The notes under the pieces: model-generated
The model's input: the letters and a program-made list of their open reading frames with translations, nothing else
The model's database searches: none
Told to the model about the DNA's origin: nothing
Virus record (IMG/VR): IMGVR_UViG_3300031823_000001
Coordinates: 97,741 to 161,740 of that record
Source of the DNA: a virus
Direction: 5' to 3' (one strand)
DNA length: 64,000 bases
Shown here: positions 1 through 8,957 of the stretch, piece after piece
Layout of the letters: every line of letters begins with the position of its first letter
Position numbering within the stretch: the first letter of the stretch is position 1
Position numbers and translations under genes: made by a program

Positions 1-1296
1 GGCACCCAGTCCACCGCTGTCGGCAACGACTCGGCCGCCGCCGGGAACCAGGGGGCCGCCTTCGGCGACTCGTCGTCTGCCGGGGGAGCTTCGTCCCTGG
101 CGGCCGGCCAGGCCGCCTCCGCCTCCGGGTCTTCTTCCACGGCAGTCGGCCAGCAGGCGGTCGTCGCCGGCAGCTCGTCTGTCGCCGTCGGCCAGCGGTC
201 GGCCGCCTCCGGCCAGCAGGCGACCGCCCTGGGCACCGCCGCGAGCGCGGCGGCGAACAACTCCGTCGCCGTCGGCGGCAGCGCCACCGCCGGAGGGACC
301 GGCGCGGTCGCCCTTGGGCAGGGAGCCAGCGCCTCAGGGACCAACTCCGTCGCGATCGGCCAGGGGGCCAGCGCCAGCGGGAACAACCAGGTCGTGCTCG
401 GGGGCGCCTCCTCCGAGGTCGTGATCCCGGGCACCCTGTCGGCGCCGGGCGCCATCGCGTTCTACGGGATCTTCGGCAGCGGATCGGGCGGAGCCGTCAC
501 CCTGGACGGCACAACCTCCTACTCCGGGCTGACCCTCGCCGGGTCCGTGTACACGATGACCGAGGTCTTCCTGGAGGCCGCGCCGTCGTCCCTGACGGTC
601 AACTCCGGGGTGACCCTCAACACCGCCGGGCTGCCCCTCCAGGTCAACGGGCCGCTGGTCAACAACGGGACGATCTCCAACAACGGCGGCCCGGCGTCGG
701 GCTCTTCGGCGGGCGCGCTCGCCGGGAAACTGCTGTACGGGGCGTTCACCGGGGCGGCGGCAGGTACCGGGGCGGGCGCGGCAGCCGGGGCCTCGCCGGC
801 CACTGCGGCCGGCGCGGGCGGCAACGGCGGCAGCAGCCCGGCCGAGGGATCGGGCGGCAGCGGCGGGACGGTGACGTCCTCCTCGGGCACCGTCCCCTGG
901 CGCAGTCCTTACGCTGTCCTTACGGGTATAGCCGCCCTCGCCGGTCTCGCCGCCGCGCTTTGCGGCGGGGCCGGGGGAGGGTCGGGGTCCGGTGACGGGG
1001 CTAACCCGGGCGGGGCCGGAGGGGCAGGCGGCGGCGTTGTCGCCGTCTTCGCGCGATCTGTCGTCAACAACGGCGTGATCTCGGCAAACGGGGGTGCCGG
1101 GGCCACCCCGATCGCCGGGAACTGCGGCGGCGGCGGAGGAGGCGGCGGCGGGACCGTGGTCACCGTCACGGTCACTCCGGTCAGCGGCGGCGGGTCGGCC
1201 ACCGCGTCGGCGGGTACCGCCGGAGGCGGCCACGGGACGGGATCGGCAGGGACAAACGGATCTTCCGGGCAGGTTATCCAGCAGCTTGCGGCGTGA
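1..1296 (+). CDS. Phage fibre/adhesin-like protein with YadA-type head repeats (5' end outside window)
   Basis: The frame is open from the first base, so the N-terminus lies outside the window; 431 residues are visible. Residues 1 to about 130 are repeats of roughly 14 residues with the pattern S-x-A-x-G-x-x-A-x-A-x-G (for example STAVGQQAVVAGSSSVAVGQ), the signature of YadA/Hep_Hag trimeric adhesin heads. A VVLGGASSEVVIPGTLSAPG segment resembles the usual exit from such repeats. The remainder is Gly/Ala/Ser-rich with beta-prone VNNG stretches. Such folds make trimeric beta-rolls, so a receptor-binding fibre or virion appendage is inferred. Position next to a GH25-type lysin and other fibre-like genes agrees. 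A bidirectional hairpin follows the stop. The exact structural role is not proven. Confidence 0.7.
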   Translation, partial: GTQSTAVGNDSAAAGNQGAAFGDSSSAGGASSLAAGQAASASGSSSTAVGQQAVVAGSSSVAVGQRSAASGQQATALGTAASAAANNSVAVGGSATAGGTGAVALGQGASASGTNSVAIGQGASASGNNQVVLGGASSEVVIPGTLSAPGAIAFYGIFGSGSGGAVTLDGTTSYSGLTLAGSVYTMTEVFLEAAPSSLTVNSGVTLNTAGLPLQVNGPLVNNGTISNNGGPASGSSAGALAGKLLYGAFTGAAAGTGAGAAAGASPATAAGAGGNGGSSPAEGSGGSGGTVTSSSGTVPWRSPYAVLTGIAALAGLAAALCGGAGGGSGSGDGANPGGAGGAGGGVVAVFARSVVNNGVISANGGAGATPIAGNCGGGGGGGGGTVVTVTVTPVSGGGSATASAGTAGGGHGTGSAGTNGSSGQVIQQLAA

Positions 1297-1359
1297 CGCA
1301 ACTGGATTTCTTGCACGTGCGCCCTGTATTGTCTGTTCCGAGGAATCGCGCAAGCGCTG

Positions 1360-1400
1360 AAGAGCCCCCTCAGGCGACCAGAGGGGGCTCTTGCTTTTTG
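1360..1400. terminator. Bidirectional intrinsic terminator
   Basis: A perfect 12-bp stem (arms 1360-1371 and 1381-1392) with a 9-base loop is followed by a T-rich tract. It lies between the convergent ends of the fibre gene and the helicase gene and could stop both. Confidence 0.8.
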
Positions 1401-1406
1401 CGGTGA

Positions 1407-3440
1407 CTAGCGGGACTTGCCGAGGAAATCGGCTGCCTCCTTCGGGTCGGTGGTGCGGGTCGCCGGCGGGAGCGCCTCCATGATCCGGCGGCCGTAGGCC
1501 TTGCTGTTCAGCCGGGGGTCCAGGATGGCGACTACGCCCTTGTCCTCTACGTGGCGGATCAGGCGGCCGAACGCCTGGGTGAGGACCAGGGTCATCTCCG
1601 GGACGGCCAGGTGGTCGAAGCCGGCCCGCTCGCTGTGGTAGCGCCGGACCAGCACCTCCTCGCGTGCCTTGTGCACCAGGTCGGTCGGCGGGGTGAACGG
1701 GAGCTTGTCGAGGACCACCAGCCGCAGCGCGCTGCCCTGGATGTCCACGCCCTCGAAGAACGTGCGGAGGGCGAACAGGACCGCGTGCCCGTCCTCCTTC
1801 ATGAGGCGGACCAGCTCGCCGGGCGTGGAGTCGCCCTGCTTCATGACCAGCAGCCCCTGGTCGCGGAAGTCGTCGGCGAGCACCTGGTAGGCCTCGTTCA
1901 TCGCGTTCCTTGAGGTGAATAGCAGCAGCGCCCCGCCGCCGGACGCGTTGACCAGGTACTTAGTCGCTCCCTGCGAGTAGGCCCGCCACGCGACCATCGT
2001 CTTCTGGAGCGGCTCCGGCTTGCCCTTCTCCGGGGTGAACAGCACCGCCTGGGCGGGGTAGTCGAACGGCGATCCGGCGTCGAACTCCCGGGCCTCGCCC
2101 TTGTCCAGGCCCACGGTCTCCTCCATGAAGGAGAAGCTCTTCCCTGTGGCGAGGGTGGCAGACATCAGGACGGTGGGGATGGAGTCCCACAGCACCTTGC
2201 GCAGGAACGGGCCGACATCGACGGGGGCGGAGCACAGGAGGACGCGCTCGCGGCGCTCCCCCCGGAATGTCTTGATCTCCAGCTCGGCCCAGCGCACCGT
2301 CTCGCCCTCAGGGCTGGTGGTGTAGGCCCGGATGCGGTCCAGCATGTTCGCCGAGCGGCGCAGCATCCGGGTCTTGGCCGTCTTCTGGCGGTCGTCGAAG
2401 GGGCGCTTGGAGCCGACCTCCTCCCGCGCCGCCCAGATAGCCTGGGAGAGGGCGATGAAGTAGGGGCCGAGGTCATCGATCAGCATCTTCTGCGACAGGG
2501 CCATCGGGTCGGCCTGTCCCCGGTTCTTGTCCTTGACCCAGGTGCGGTAGGCGACAGTGAGGTGGTTCCACAGGGAGTCGGCGGCCTGCTTGACCTCTAG
2601 GGCCAGGGCGTGCTCCAGGTTCTCGCGCTGCATGTACGCGCCCATGTCCTTAGCCAGGTTGACGAGGCTGCCCTGGCCGATCGTGTCCTCGATCGCGCTC
2701 CGGGTGACCTCGGGGAGGGTGTGCCCTTCGTCGATGACGACGCGACCGATCTCGCCGAGGAGCTGCACGTTGCCCTCGGAGATGTCGCGGAGGGCGAGGT
2801 CCCGCAGGAGGTAGGCGGTGTTGGTGATCACGATGTTCGCGTCGGCGGCCTTCGCCTTCGCGCGCTCGGCGATGCAGACGTCCCCGAACGGGCAGTTCTT
2901 CTTGCCCGGGCACTCGTCGCTGGAGATGGAGAACGGCCGCCATTCCTCGTCGGGCAGAAGCGGGAAGTCCTCCCGGTCGGTGACGCGCAGTTCCCGGACG
3001 GCCTCGGGGGTGCTCAGCTCCTGCACCCGCGCGATGACTTCAGCCTGGCGCGTGGTGGGGGCGGTGACCTGCTCCATCTGGAGGTGGCACGGGTAGTTGG
3101 CCCGGCCCTTGATGACGGCCCAGGTGAAGGGGACCCCCAGGTACTTCTCCAGGAACGGCAGGTCCTTGCCCGCGTACTGTGACTGGAGTGCCTTGGTGGC
3201 CGTGGCGACGATGGTGCGCTCACCTGAGAGGATGTGGGCGATCAGGGCGGCGAGGGACTTGCCGGTGCCGGTGCCCGCCTGGCAGAGCCCGTGGCCGCCG
3301 TCCGCGATGACCGTCTCGATCTCGGCGGCGAGGGCCTCCTGGTGCGCCCGGCAGGTGTACCCGGGCAGGTTCGCGGCGAGGACCTCCTGGGCCTCGGCGA
3401 ACGTCGTGGGGACCTTCACGGTCTCGGTCGTCTCCGTCAT
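1407..3440 (-). CDS. DinG/XPD-family iron-sulfur helicase
   Basis: A 677-residue superfamily 2 DNA helicase. Visible motifs are a Q-like region (YTCRAHQEAL), Walker A AGTGTGKS, a motif II DEGH box (VIDEGHTLPEV), and late motifs including DILDPRLNSKAYGRR-like residues near the C-terminus. Four cysteines in NYPCHLQ and CPGKKNCPFGDVC between motifs I and II fit the 4Fe-4S cluster of DinG and XPD. These enzymes unwind 5'-3' and remove R-loops or D-loops. The start at 3440 is preferred over an upstream ATG at 3467 because AGGAGGA lies just before it. A copy of the 19-bp phage element is 54 bases upstream in the correct orientation. It is divergent from an SNF2-type helicase, and the two may cooperate in replication or repair. 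Confidence 0.85.
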   Translation of the reverse strand: MTETTETVKVPTTFAEAQEVLAANLPGYTCRAHQEALAAEIETVIADGGHGLCQAGTGTGKSLAALIAHILSGERTIVATATKALQSQYAGKDLPFLEKYLGVPFTWAVIKGRANYPCHLQMEQVTAPTTRQAEVIARVQELSTPEAVRELRVTDREDFPLLPDEEWRPFSISSDECPGKKNCPFGDVCIAERAKAKAADANIVITNTAYLLRDLALRDISEGNVQLLGEIGRVVIDEGHTLPEVTRSAIEDTIGQGSLVNLAKDMGAYMQRENLEHALALEVKQAADSLWNHLTVAYRTWVKDKNRGQADPMALSQKMLIDDLGPYFIALSQAIWAAREEVGSKRPFDDRQKTAKTRMLRRSANMLDRIRAYTTSPEGETVRWAELEIKTFRGERRERVLLCSAPVDVGPFLRKVLWDSIPTVLMSATLATGKSFSFMEETVGLDKGEAREFDAGSPFDYPAQAVLFTPEKGKPEPLQKTMVAWRAYSQGATKYLVNASGGGALLLFTSRNAMNEAYQVLADDFRDQGLLVMKQGDSTPGELVRLMKEDGHAVLFALRTFFEGVDIQGSALRLVVLDKLPFTPPTDLVHKAREEVLVRRYHSERAGFDHLAVPEMTLVLTQAFGRLIRHVEDKGVVAILDPRLNSKAYGRRIMEALPPATRTTDPKEAADFLGKSR

Positions 3441-3493
3441 GATCTTCCTCCTGGCTCTCAGGGACACCCCCGGAAGGGCTACAGCCCTATCCT

Positions 3494-3521
3494 ATTATCA
3501 AGAAGTCCTGTATTACAACCA
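3494..3521 (-). promoter_or_regulatory. Phage promoter/19-bp element, site 1
   Basis: On the minus strand ATACAGGACTTCTTGATAA ends in the -10-like GATAAT. The -35 position reads TGGTTG, which is weak. It points at the DinG-like helicase and predicts a leader of about 45 bases carrying a ribosome site. Confidence 0.65.
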
Positions 3522-3554
3522 GTATATCGGGGCACAGTCCGGTATTCTCGGAAT

Positions 3555-5141
3555 ATGCCTGCACAGGGAGAGCCGCACCCGGAGTGGCCCCCGGGCATCC
3601 TTTTCAAGCCCACCTACGACATCGACTGGCAGTACGACTTCATCGCCAAGATGTTCCTCATGGGGCGCGCCGTGGTCGCCGCCGATATGGGGCTCGGCAA
3701 GTCGGTGATGGCGCTCGGCGCCGCCGCAGTCGCGTTCGAGTACGAGCAGACAGACCTCGTGCTGGTCGTGTGCGAGAAGAACAAGCTGTCGGAGTGGGTG
3801 CGGGACCTCGGCCGGTTCACCCGGCTGTCGGCCGCTCTCTACTACGGGCCGAGGCCGAGGCGCAGGAAGCTCCTCGACGGGGAACTCCCGCAGGTCCTGG
3901 TCACCACCTACGAGACGGCCCGGACCGACAGCGCGGTCTTCCCGCCAAAAAAGAGCCGCTCCCGGACGCTCACCCCTGGCCCGCTGCTGGAGGCCATGGC
4001 GGGCAAGCGGGTCATGCTGGTCTACGACGAAGTGACCAAGATCGGCCACGGCCGGTCCTCCAACCTCTACAAGGCCCACAAGTGGCTGGAGGAGCAGCTC
4101 CGCGCGGCCTGCAAAGAGACTCGCGTCCTCGGCCTGACGGGCACCCCCATGGATACCGACCTCGACGGGGTGCTCAACGAGATGCGGGTGGTGGTGCCGC
4201 GCGCCATGCCGACGATCAAGGAGTACGAGGAGCGGGTAGTGCGCAGCCGGGACATCTACGGCCGCCCTCTGTACCGGCCCGAGGGGAAGGAGTGGTTCCG
4301 GGCGCGGTGCGAGCCCCACATCCTGCGCAAGCGCAAGAGCGACCCTGACGTCCGCGAGCAGTTCCCGCCGCTGCTGGAAGAATTCCGCCGCCTCCAGATG
4401 CACGACGACCAGTACAGGCTCTACCGGATGCTGGAGGACCTGGCCTGGGACGAGAAGGGGAGCAAGCTCGACGCCCCCGCCGGGCTCCAGCTCGCCCTGC
4501 GCCTGGTAGCCGGGGACCCGCTCGCCCTCCTGGAAGCGGCCCGCAACGGGGAGTCGGAGTTCCTGGCGATGCTCGCCGAGGAGCTGGGGGAGGACCTGGA
4601 GCGGTGCTCGTCGGCCAAGGCTGAGGAGCTGGTCTCGATGTCTGACATCGTGACGTCCGGCGGCGGAAAGCTGATGGTCTTCACCTGGTTCGCGCACACC
4701 GTGATGCCCGTGTTGCAGCGCAGGCTCGGCGACCGCCAGGTGTTCACCTACCACGGCGGCATGACGTCGGCTGAGCAGGACCGCCAGCTCGCCCTGTTCG
4801 AGGCCTGCGGGGGCGGCGCCGTCCTGCTGGCCAGCGACGCCGCGAAGCGGGGCATCAACGTCCCCTTCGTGGACGTCATCGCCGAGTACGAGCCGGCCTC
4901 CAAGCATTCCGACCGGGTGCAGCGCGCCAACCGGGGCCACCGGCTGGGGAGAGTCAACCCGCTGACCTTCGTCACCTTCGTCCTCGAATCGACGATCGAG
5001 TCCACCTCCAGCATCAGCAGCGTCCTGGGGCGCAACGCCGACCAGGACTTCCTGCTGCGCGACGACGAGGCCGATGGCTACACTACGGCCGACGACCGGC
5101 GCGAGCTGTACGCGCAGGCGCGGCCGAGGAAGGCGGGTTAA
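3555..5141 (+). CDS. SNF2-family DEAD-like helicase
   Basis: A 528-residue superfamily 2 ATPase. Motif I is MGLGKSVM, motif Ia lies in LVLVVCEKNKLSEW, motif II is VYDEVTK (DEVT in place of the usual DEAH), motif III is LTGTPMD, and the second RecA domain has SDAAKRGINVP and VQRANRGHRLGR (motifs V and VI, with the family's Q-x-x-R-x-x-R). SNF2-like proteins translocate on duplex DNA; phage versions are common beside replication genes, but the function here is not known. The start ATG at 3555 gives MPAQGEP and lacks a clear ribosome site, so a very short leader is possible. The frame is open upstream to 3234, but that part is antisense to the neighbouring helicase. Confidence 0.8.
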   Translation: MPAQGEPHPEWPPGILFKPTYDIDWQYDFIAKMFLMGRAVVAADMGLGKSVMALGAAAVAFEYEQTDLVLVVCEKNKLSEWVRDLGRFTRLSAALYYGPRPRRRKLLDGELPQVLVTTYETARTDSAVFPPKKSRSRTLTPGPLLEAMAGKRVMLVYDEVTKIGHGRSSNLYKAHKWLEEQLRAACKETRVLGLTGTPMDTDLDGVLNEMRVVVPRAMPTIKEYEERVVRSRDIYGRPLYRPEGKEWFRARCEPHILRKRKSDPDVREQFPPLLEEFRRLQMHDDQYRLYRMLEDLAWDEKGSKLDAPAGLQLALRLVAGDPLALLEAARNGESEFLAMLAEELGEDLERCSSAKAEELVSMSDIVTSGGGKLMVFTWFAHTVMPVLQRRLGDRQVFTYHGGMTSAEQDRQLALFEACGGGAVLLASDAAKRGINVPFVDVIAEYEPASKHSDRVQRANRGHRLGRVNPLTFVTFVLESTIESTSSISSVLGRNADQDFLLRDDEADGYTTADDRRELYAQARPRKAG

Positions 5142-5142
5142 C

Positions 5143-5487
5143 GTGCGGCGGACGTCCGACATCGTGGCACAGATGGTCAAGCAGGCCATAGGCGACCTGG
5201 ACATCCTCGCGGTTGACCGCGATGCCGTCGAGTGGGAGGTCATCCCGTTCGTGAACCCCGGCGCCTCTGTCTGCTGGCTGCTCGGCATCGGCCTGCCTGT
5301 CCCGGCAGTCGGAGACACCATCATGCCGTTCGTCCGGCTGTCCGATCCGCACAGCCGGGAGGAGGTCGCCCGGACCGTCCAGGCCCTCTACCGCACCGTG
5401 GCCATGCAGGTCCTCGGCGTCTCCGGTGACGCGACGAAGGCCGCCGAGGAACTCCGCACCTCTCCCGGCGGCCTGATCGTGCCGTAA
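5143..5487 (+). CDS. Hypothetical protein, 114 aa
   Basis: It starts at GTG two bases after the SNF2-like stop, with AGGAAGG upstream, so it is probably co-transcribed and translationally coupled. The mixed alpha/beta sequence has no membrane segment, cysteine cluster or nuclease motif that I recognise. The C-terminal half (SREEVARTVQALYRTVAMQV) is probably helical. No function is proposed. Confidence 0.6.
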   Translation: MRRTSDIVAQMVKQAIGDLDILAVDRDAVEWEVIPFVNPGASVCWLLGIGLPVPAVGDTIMPFVRLSDPHSREEVARTVQALYRTVAMQVLGVSGDATKAAEELRTSPGGLIVP

Positions 5488-5505
5488 CCGCGCCCCGGAA
5501 GGGGT

Positions 5506-6498
5506 GTGACCGGAACTACCTCTTTCCTCGTTGACTGCTCTTCGTACCAGGGTGTCCCCGCCTGGGCGAAGGCCGCCGCCGTGTGCGCCGGCGGGGCAGA
5601 GAAGGTCACTGAGGGCACCGGCTATACGAACCCCGACTGGAACGCGTCGAAGACCGCGCTCCAGCAACTGGCCGCGCACGGGTTCGTGCCGCTGGCCTAC
5701 CTGTTCCTCGACGCCGGGCCCGGTGCCGCGCAGGCGCAGTACTTCGCGAGCAAGGCCGGGAGCCTCACGGGCTGGGGCATCGCGATCGACCTGGAGCGCT
5801 CCTCCGGCAGCCCCACTGTCGCCCAGGCTCAGGACTGCGCCGCCGAGCTGCGCAAGCTCTACCCGGCCCACCCGATAGGCGGGTACGCGCCGCACTGGTA
5901 CACGGGCGGAGCGAACCTGTCGTTCTGCGACTGGCTGTGGGCCAGCGAGTACGTGAACGGGTCGGGCGACCCGGGCGTGCTCTACAAGTCGGTCCCGGCC
6001 ACCTGGTGGGCGCCGTACGGCGGCAAGGCACCGCTGCTTCTCCAGTTCACCTCCTCAGCGACCGTCGCCGGGATCAGCGGCCCGGTTGACTGCTCCGCGT
6101 TCGCCGGGACCGGAGCGCAGCTCGCCTCGCACGTCCTGCCGGAGCCGGCCGCCCCGCCGAAGCCGGCTGCTCCCCCCGCACCCAAGGAGGCGGCCGTGTC
6201 CGACCCGGGCGTCCTGTTCCAGCTCAACCACGACAGCCTGCCGCTCGACGTCCCAGTCGCCGGGGCGCTCCCGTCGCAGGACTTCCGGATGGTGGTCACC
6301 GGGGACACCGGGGCGGTGACGACGGCGACCGCCTGGTTCACCGACGGGTCAGCCGCCCAGCAGCTCTCCTTCGCCCTCCATAACGGCCAGTCGGCCAGCG
6401 TCGTCTTCCGCCGGCCGTGGAGCGGGGTGAGCACCGTCAGGTTCCAGCGGCAGGACACCAAGACCGCTCTCTCCGCGTCCGTCTTCATCCGCTTCTAA
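5506..6498 (+). CDS. GH25-type peptidoglycan hydrolase (lysin)
   Basis: 330 residues, GTG start after GGAAGG. Residues 1 to about 205 look like a GH25 lysozyme fold: VDCSSYQGV near the N-terminus matches the family's D-x-S-x-Y-Q-G, EGTGYTNPDW follows, and AIDLERS supplies the D-x-E pair expected for catalysis. A Pro/Ala linker (EPAAPPKPAAPPAPKEAA) leads to a C-terminal beta-rich domain of about 100 residues. GH25 enzymes cleave the MurNAc-GlcNAc bond. There is no signal peptide and no holin nearby, and it sits in the fibre cluster, so it may be either the endolysin or a virion-associated wall hydrolase. Confidence 0.7.
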   Translation: MTGTTSFLVDCSSYQGVPAWAKAAAVCAGGAEKVTEGTGYTNPDWNASKTALQQLAAHGFVPLAYLFLDAGPGAAQAQYFASKAGSLTGWGIAIDLERSSGSPTVAQAQDCAAELRKLYPAHPIGGYAPHWYTGGANLSFCDWLWASEYVNGSGDPGVLYKSVPATWWAPYGGKAPLLLQFTSSATVAGISGPVDCSAFAGTGAQLASHVLPEPAAPPKPAAPPAPKEAAVSDPGVLFQLNHDSLPLDVPVAGALPSQDFRMVVTGDTGAVTTATAWFTDGSAAQQLSFALHNGQSASVVFRRPWSGVSTVRFQRQDTKTALSASVFIRF

Positions 6499-6528
6499 GC
6501 CCCAGAAGGATCAGGAGGGAGTCATCCC

Positions 6529-6735
6529 ATGTCAGTACAGCCTGCCGGGCCCGTCCGGGCCCTGCGCGAGTGCGACGAGTGCCACGGCATCGACGACCTG
6601 GGCCATCACCAGGTGGTGGTGCCCGGGGAGGACGGCAGCCTGGTGGTCGCCAGCCGTCACTTCGCGTGCTGTGCCGGCAGCGGGTGCCCCGACGGAAGCT
6701 GCAACGCGATCCTTACGGGAGCACCAGGTGTCTAA
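6529..6735 (+). CDS. Small zinc-ribbon-like protein, 68 aa
   Basis: ATG follows AGGAGGG at good spacing. The protein carries CDECHG and CCAGSGCPDGSC, a cysteine layout like DnaJ-type zinc knuckles, so metal binding is inferred. Its last eight bases overlap the next gene. The role is unknown. Confidence 0.6.
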   Translation: MSVQPAGPVRALRECDECHGIDDLGHHQVVVPGEDGSLVVASRHFACCAGSGCPDGSCNAILTGAPGV

Positions 6736-7120
6736 CCTCGACCAGACCTTCAGCAACTCGCTGCTCCAGGCCAGCGTGGGAGGCAGCTTCACTGCTCCGA
6801 CCACGCCGATCACCTGCCGCCTGATGACGGCGACCGGGACGAACACCAGCAACGGCACGGAGCTGGCGACCAGCGGCGGCTACACCAGCGGCACCGGGGC
6901 GCCGCAGGTGACGTTCGCCTCGGCGTCGGCGGGCTCGATGGCCTCCAACGTCGCCGTCACCGTCACCAACATGCCGGCCACGACGATCAACGCCGTGGAG
7001 CTGTGGGACTCCGAGGGCAGCCCCAAGCGGCTGTGGTGGGGGCCGCTGACCTCGGCGAAGACCACCAACGCCGGGGACACCTTCACGATCGCGTCGGGGT
7101 CGCTCACCCTGGCCATGTAA
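6728..7120 (+). CDS. Probable fibre/minor tail protein, 130 aa
   Basis: GTG start inside the end of the previous gene, with GGGAG upstream. The sequence is Thr/Ser/Gly-rich and beta-prone. The layout ITCRLMTATGTNTSNGTE then GGYTSG recalls short actinophage tail proteins of the 'LALYT...GGGYAR' type, which sit among tail fibres. There are no transmembrane or catalytic motifs. The tail assignment rests on composition and context only. Confidence 0.5.
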   Translation: MSNLDQTFSNSLLQASVGGSFTAPTTPITCRLMTATGTNTSNGTELATSGGYTSGTGAPQVTFASASAGSMASNVAVTVTNMPATTINAVELWDSEGSPKRLWWGPLTSAKTTNAGDTFTIASGSLTLAM

Positions 7121-7129
7121 GGAGCCGTC

Positions 7130-7408
7130 ATGGCCGAGACCCCCACCAGCCTGTCGTACGCGGGCAACTCCACTGCCTCCGACCTGACGGCCAACGGGAG
7201 CACGGTCACGATCGGCCCGCTGAACGTCACCATGGCGGGCTTCGATCTCACCGGCACCCAGGCGGAGTGCGTCCTCGGGCGCGGCGGCGGATCGGCCGAC
7301 GAGCCGGCCGGGAACACCGCGAGCGGGTCCACCGACTACGGCTTCACCGACACGACCTACACGCTGACGGCGGCGCAGGTCCAGGCCGGGAGCCTTATGG
7401 GAGCGTGA
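7130..7408 (+). CDS. Hypothetical small structural-type protein, 92 aa
   Basis: ATG nine bases after the previous stop, with AAGGAG upstream. It is Thr/Ser/Ala-rich with alternating beta-type segments, no cysteine motif and no membrane segment. It lies between two fibre-like genes and is probably a minor virion protein; this is inferred from context. Confidence 0.5.
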   Translation: MAETPTSLSYAGNSTASDLTANGSTVTIGPLNVTMAGFDLTGTQAECVLGRGGGSADEPAGNTASGSTDYGFTDTTYTLTAAQVQAGSLMGA

Positions 7409-7412
7409 GGCG

Positions 7413-8957
7413 GTGGCCAACTACCGTCTTTTCCCTTCGACGAGCGGCCCGGCGCTTACCAGCTACACGGGCAAGTTCATGGCGGGGGTCGCCTTCCAGG
7501 TCACCGAGGGCGCTACCTGGCTGTCTGGTTTCTGGTGGTGGGTTCCCGCCGGGGGCGATACCGCCGCCCAGGAGTTCTGCCTCTGGCAGCTCACCGCCGG
7601 GCTCGCGGGCATCGTCGTGCCCGCGACCACGGTCACGTCCGGGACGCTGACCGCCGGGGCGTGGAACTACGTCGCGCTCGCTTCCCCGGTGGGGCTTACG
7701 CCGGGAATCCCCTACCTGGCTGAGACCGCGTACACCGCCGCCCACGGCTTCCCTGAGACGCACGGCCAGTTCGGCAGCGGGGACCCGTACTCCGCAGGAA
7801 TCACCAACGGCCCCCTGTCGGCCTACTCGGACGCGTCCGGGTCGAACCCGGCGCCGTCCGGCTGGGTGACCCAGGGGTCTTTCGGCACCGCCTACAGCGT
7901 CCCTACCTCCGGTATCCCCAACCTGGGGTCGGACAGCAGCAGCAACTTCTGGCTGGACGTCCAGGTCACCGACACGCTCCCCGCAGGAGGAAGCTACCGG
8001 CTGTGGCCGTCGCTGCCGCTGCCGCAGGGGATGATCCAGGACTCGGCCGCGAACTTCACCCTGGCGACCGAGTTCGTCCTCTCCGGGTCGTGCTCGCTGG
8101 ACAACATCTGGTTCTACTCCCCCTCCGGCGCGCCTAACCTGCCGACAGAATGCGGCATCCTCGGCCAGACCTCCCAGGCGCTGGTCAGCGGCACGCACGT
8201 CACCTCTCCCTCCTGGTCGGGGGCGGCCGGGTCGGGGTGGGTAGCGCACGCCTACACCGGGGTCACGCTGCCCGCCGGGGCCTACCGGGTCGCGGTGGCC
8301 AACTCCGACGGCACCGCCGGGGCATGGAACGACGCGACCGTCGATTACTTCCTCACCGGGGCCGGGTCGGCGGGACTCACCGCAGGGCCGTTGTCGGCCC
8401 CGCCGAACAGCACGGCGGGCAGCCCCGGCCAGGGGTCCTACAACTCCGGTGCAACCCTGGCGTGGCCCGGCACGTTCGACACCGGCCACGCGCCGTCTTA
8501 CTGGGTGGACGTCGAGGTCACACCTGGAGCCACCATCGACTCCGGGTCAGCCGCCCTGGCCGCGCTGCCGTCACTCGCGGCAGCCGGCACCCGGACAGTC
8601 CTCGCTTCAGCTCACGTCACCGCCGCCTCTTCGCTTTCGGCGCCCGGGACAAGAGCGGTTCCCGCTGCCGCCGCGCTGTCGGCACCGGGGGCGCTGTCGG
8701 CTCACGGCACGCTGTCGGTCCGCGCCGCCGCCTCGGCGGCTGCGCTGGCGCGGCTCTCGGCGGCAGGGGCGGTTCCGGTCACCGCTGGTGCGGCACTGGG
8801 TGCTTCCGCCGTATTGACGTGCTCTTATCTTCCCGCACGAATCGTGATCGCCGCGAATATCATGTTCCCAGATAACCAGTCTGGGATATACGGGGCCAGT
8901 GAGGCTGAGACGACCGTAATAGTCCCTGGCGTGACAGACGGGATTTACAGCTCATGA
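7413..8957 (+). CDS. Fibre-like protein with two DUF4082-type beta-sandwich repeats
   Basis: 514 residues, GTG start four bases after the previous stop. Residues about 1-190 and 195-375 are two related units. Each has F-x-V-x-x-G...L-x-G-F-W-W/Y near the start, a W-x-x-V/A turn, then AYTAAHGFPET or VANSDGTAGAW and a final N/S-FWLDV/SYWVDV strand, the pattern of DUF4082 carbohydrate-binding-like domains. Residues about 380-470 are an Ala/Ser repeat (SAPGTRAV, SAAGAVPV), perhaps an elongated stalk. The last 45 residues are coded with lower GC. A receptor- or wall-binding fibre is likely. The stop overlaps the next start (ATGA). Confidence 0.6.
   Translation: MANYRLFPSTSGPALTSYTGKFMAGVAFQVTEGATWLSGFWWWVPAGGDTAAQEFCLWQLTAGLAGIVVPATTVTSGTLTAGAWNYVALASPVGLTPGIPYLAETAYTAAHGFPETHGQFGSGDPYSAGITNGPLSAYSDASGSNPAPSGWVTQGSFGTAYSVPTSGIPNLGSDSSSNFWLDVQVTDTLPAGGSYRLWPSLPLPQGMIQDSAANFTLATEFVLSGSCSLDNIWFYSPSGAPNLPTECGILGQTSQALVSGTHVTSPSWSGAAGSGWVAHAYTGVTLPAGAYRVAVANSDGTAGAWNDATVDYFLTGAGSAGLTAGPLSAPPNSTAGSPGQGSYNSGATLAWPGTFDTGHAPSYWVDVEVTPGATIDSGSAALAALPSLAAAGTRTVLASAHVTAASSLSAPGTRAVPAAAALSAPGALSAHGTLSVRAAASAAALARLSAAGAVPVTAGAALGASAVLTCSYLPARIVIAANIMFPDNQSGIYGASEAETTVIVPGVTDGIYSS

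Noticed and set aside
1-400. Regular repeats resembling a CRISPR array
   Set aside because: The period is about 42 bases in frame with a Ser/Ala/Gly peptide repeat and the units are imperfect. This is a protein repeat of the YadA head type.
8861-8900. TTCCCAGATAA in the fibre gene as another copy of the phage element
   Set aside because: Only the last part matches the variant site at 26.96 kb, and it lies inside a coding region with no nearby start.
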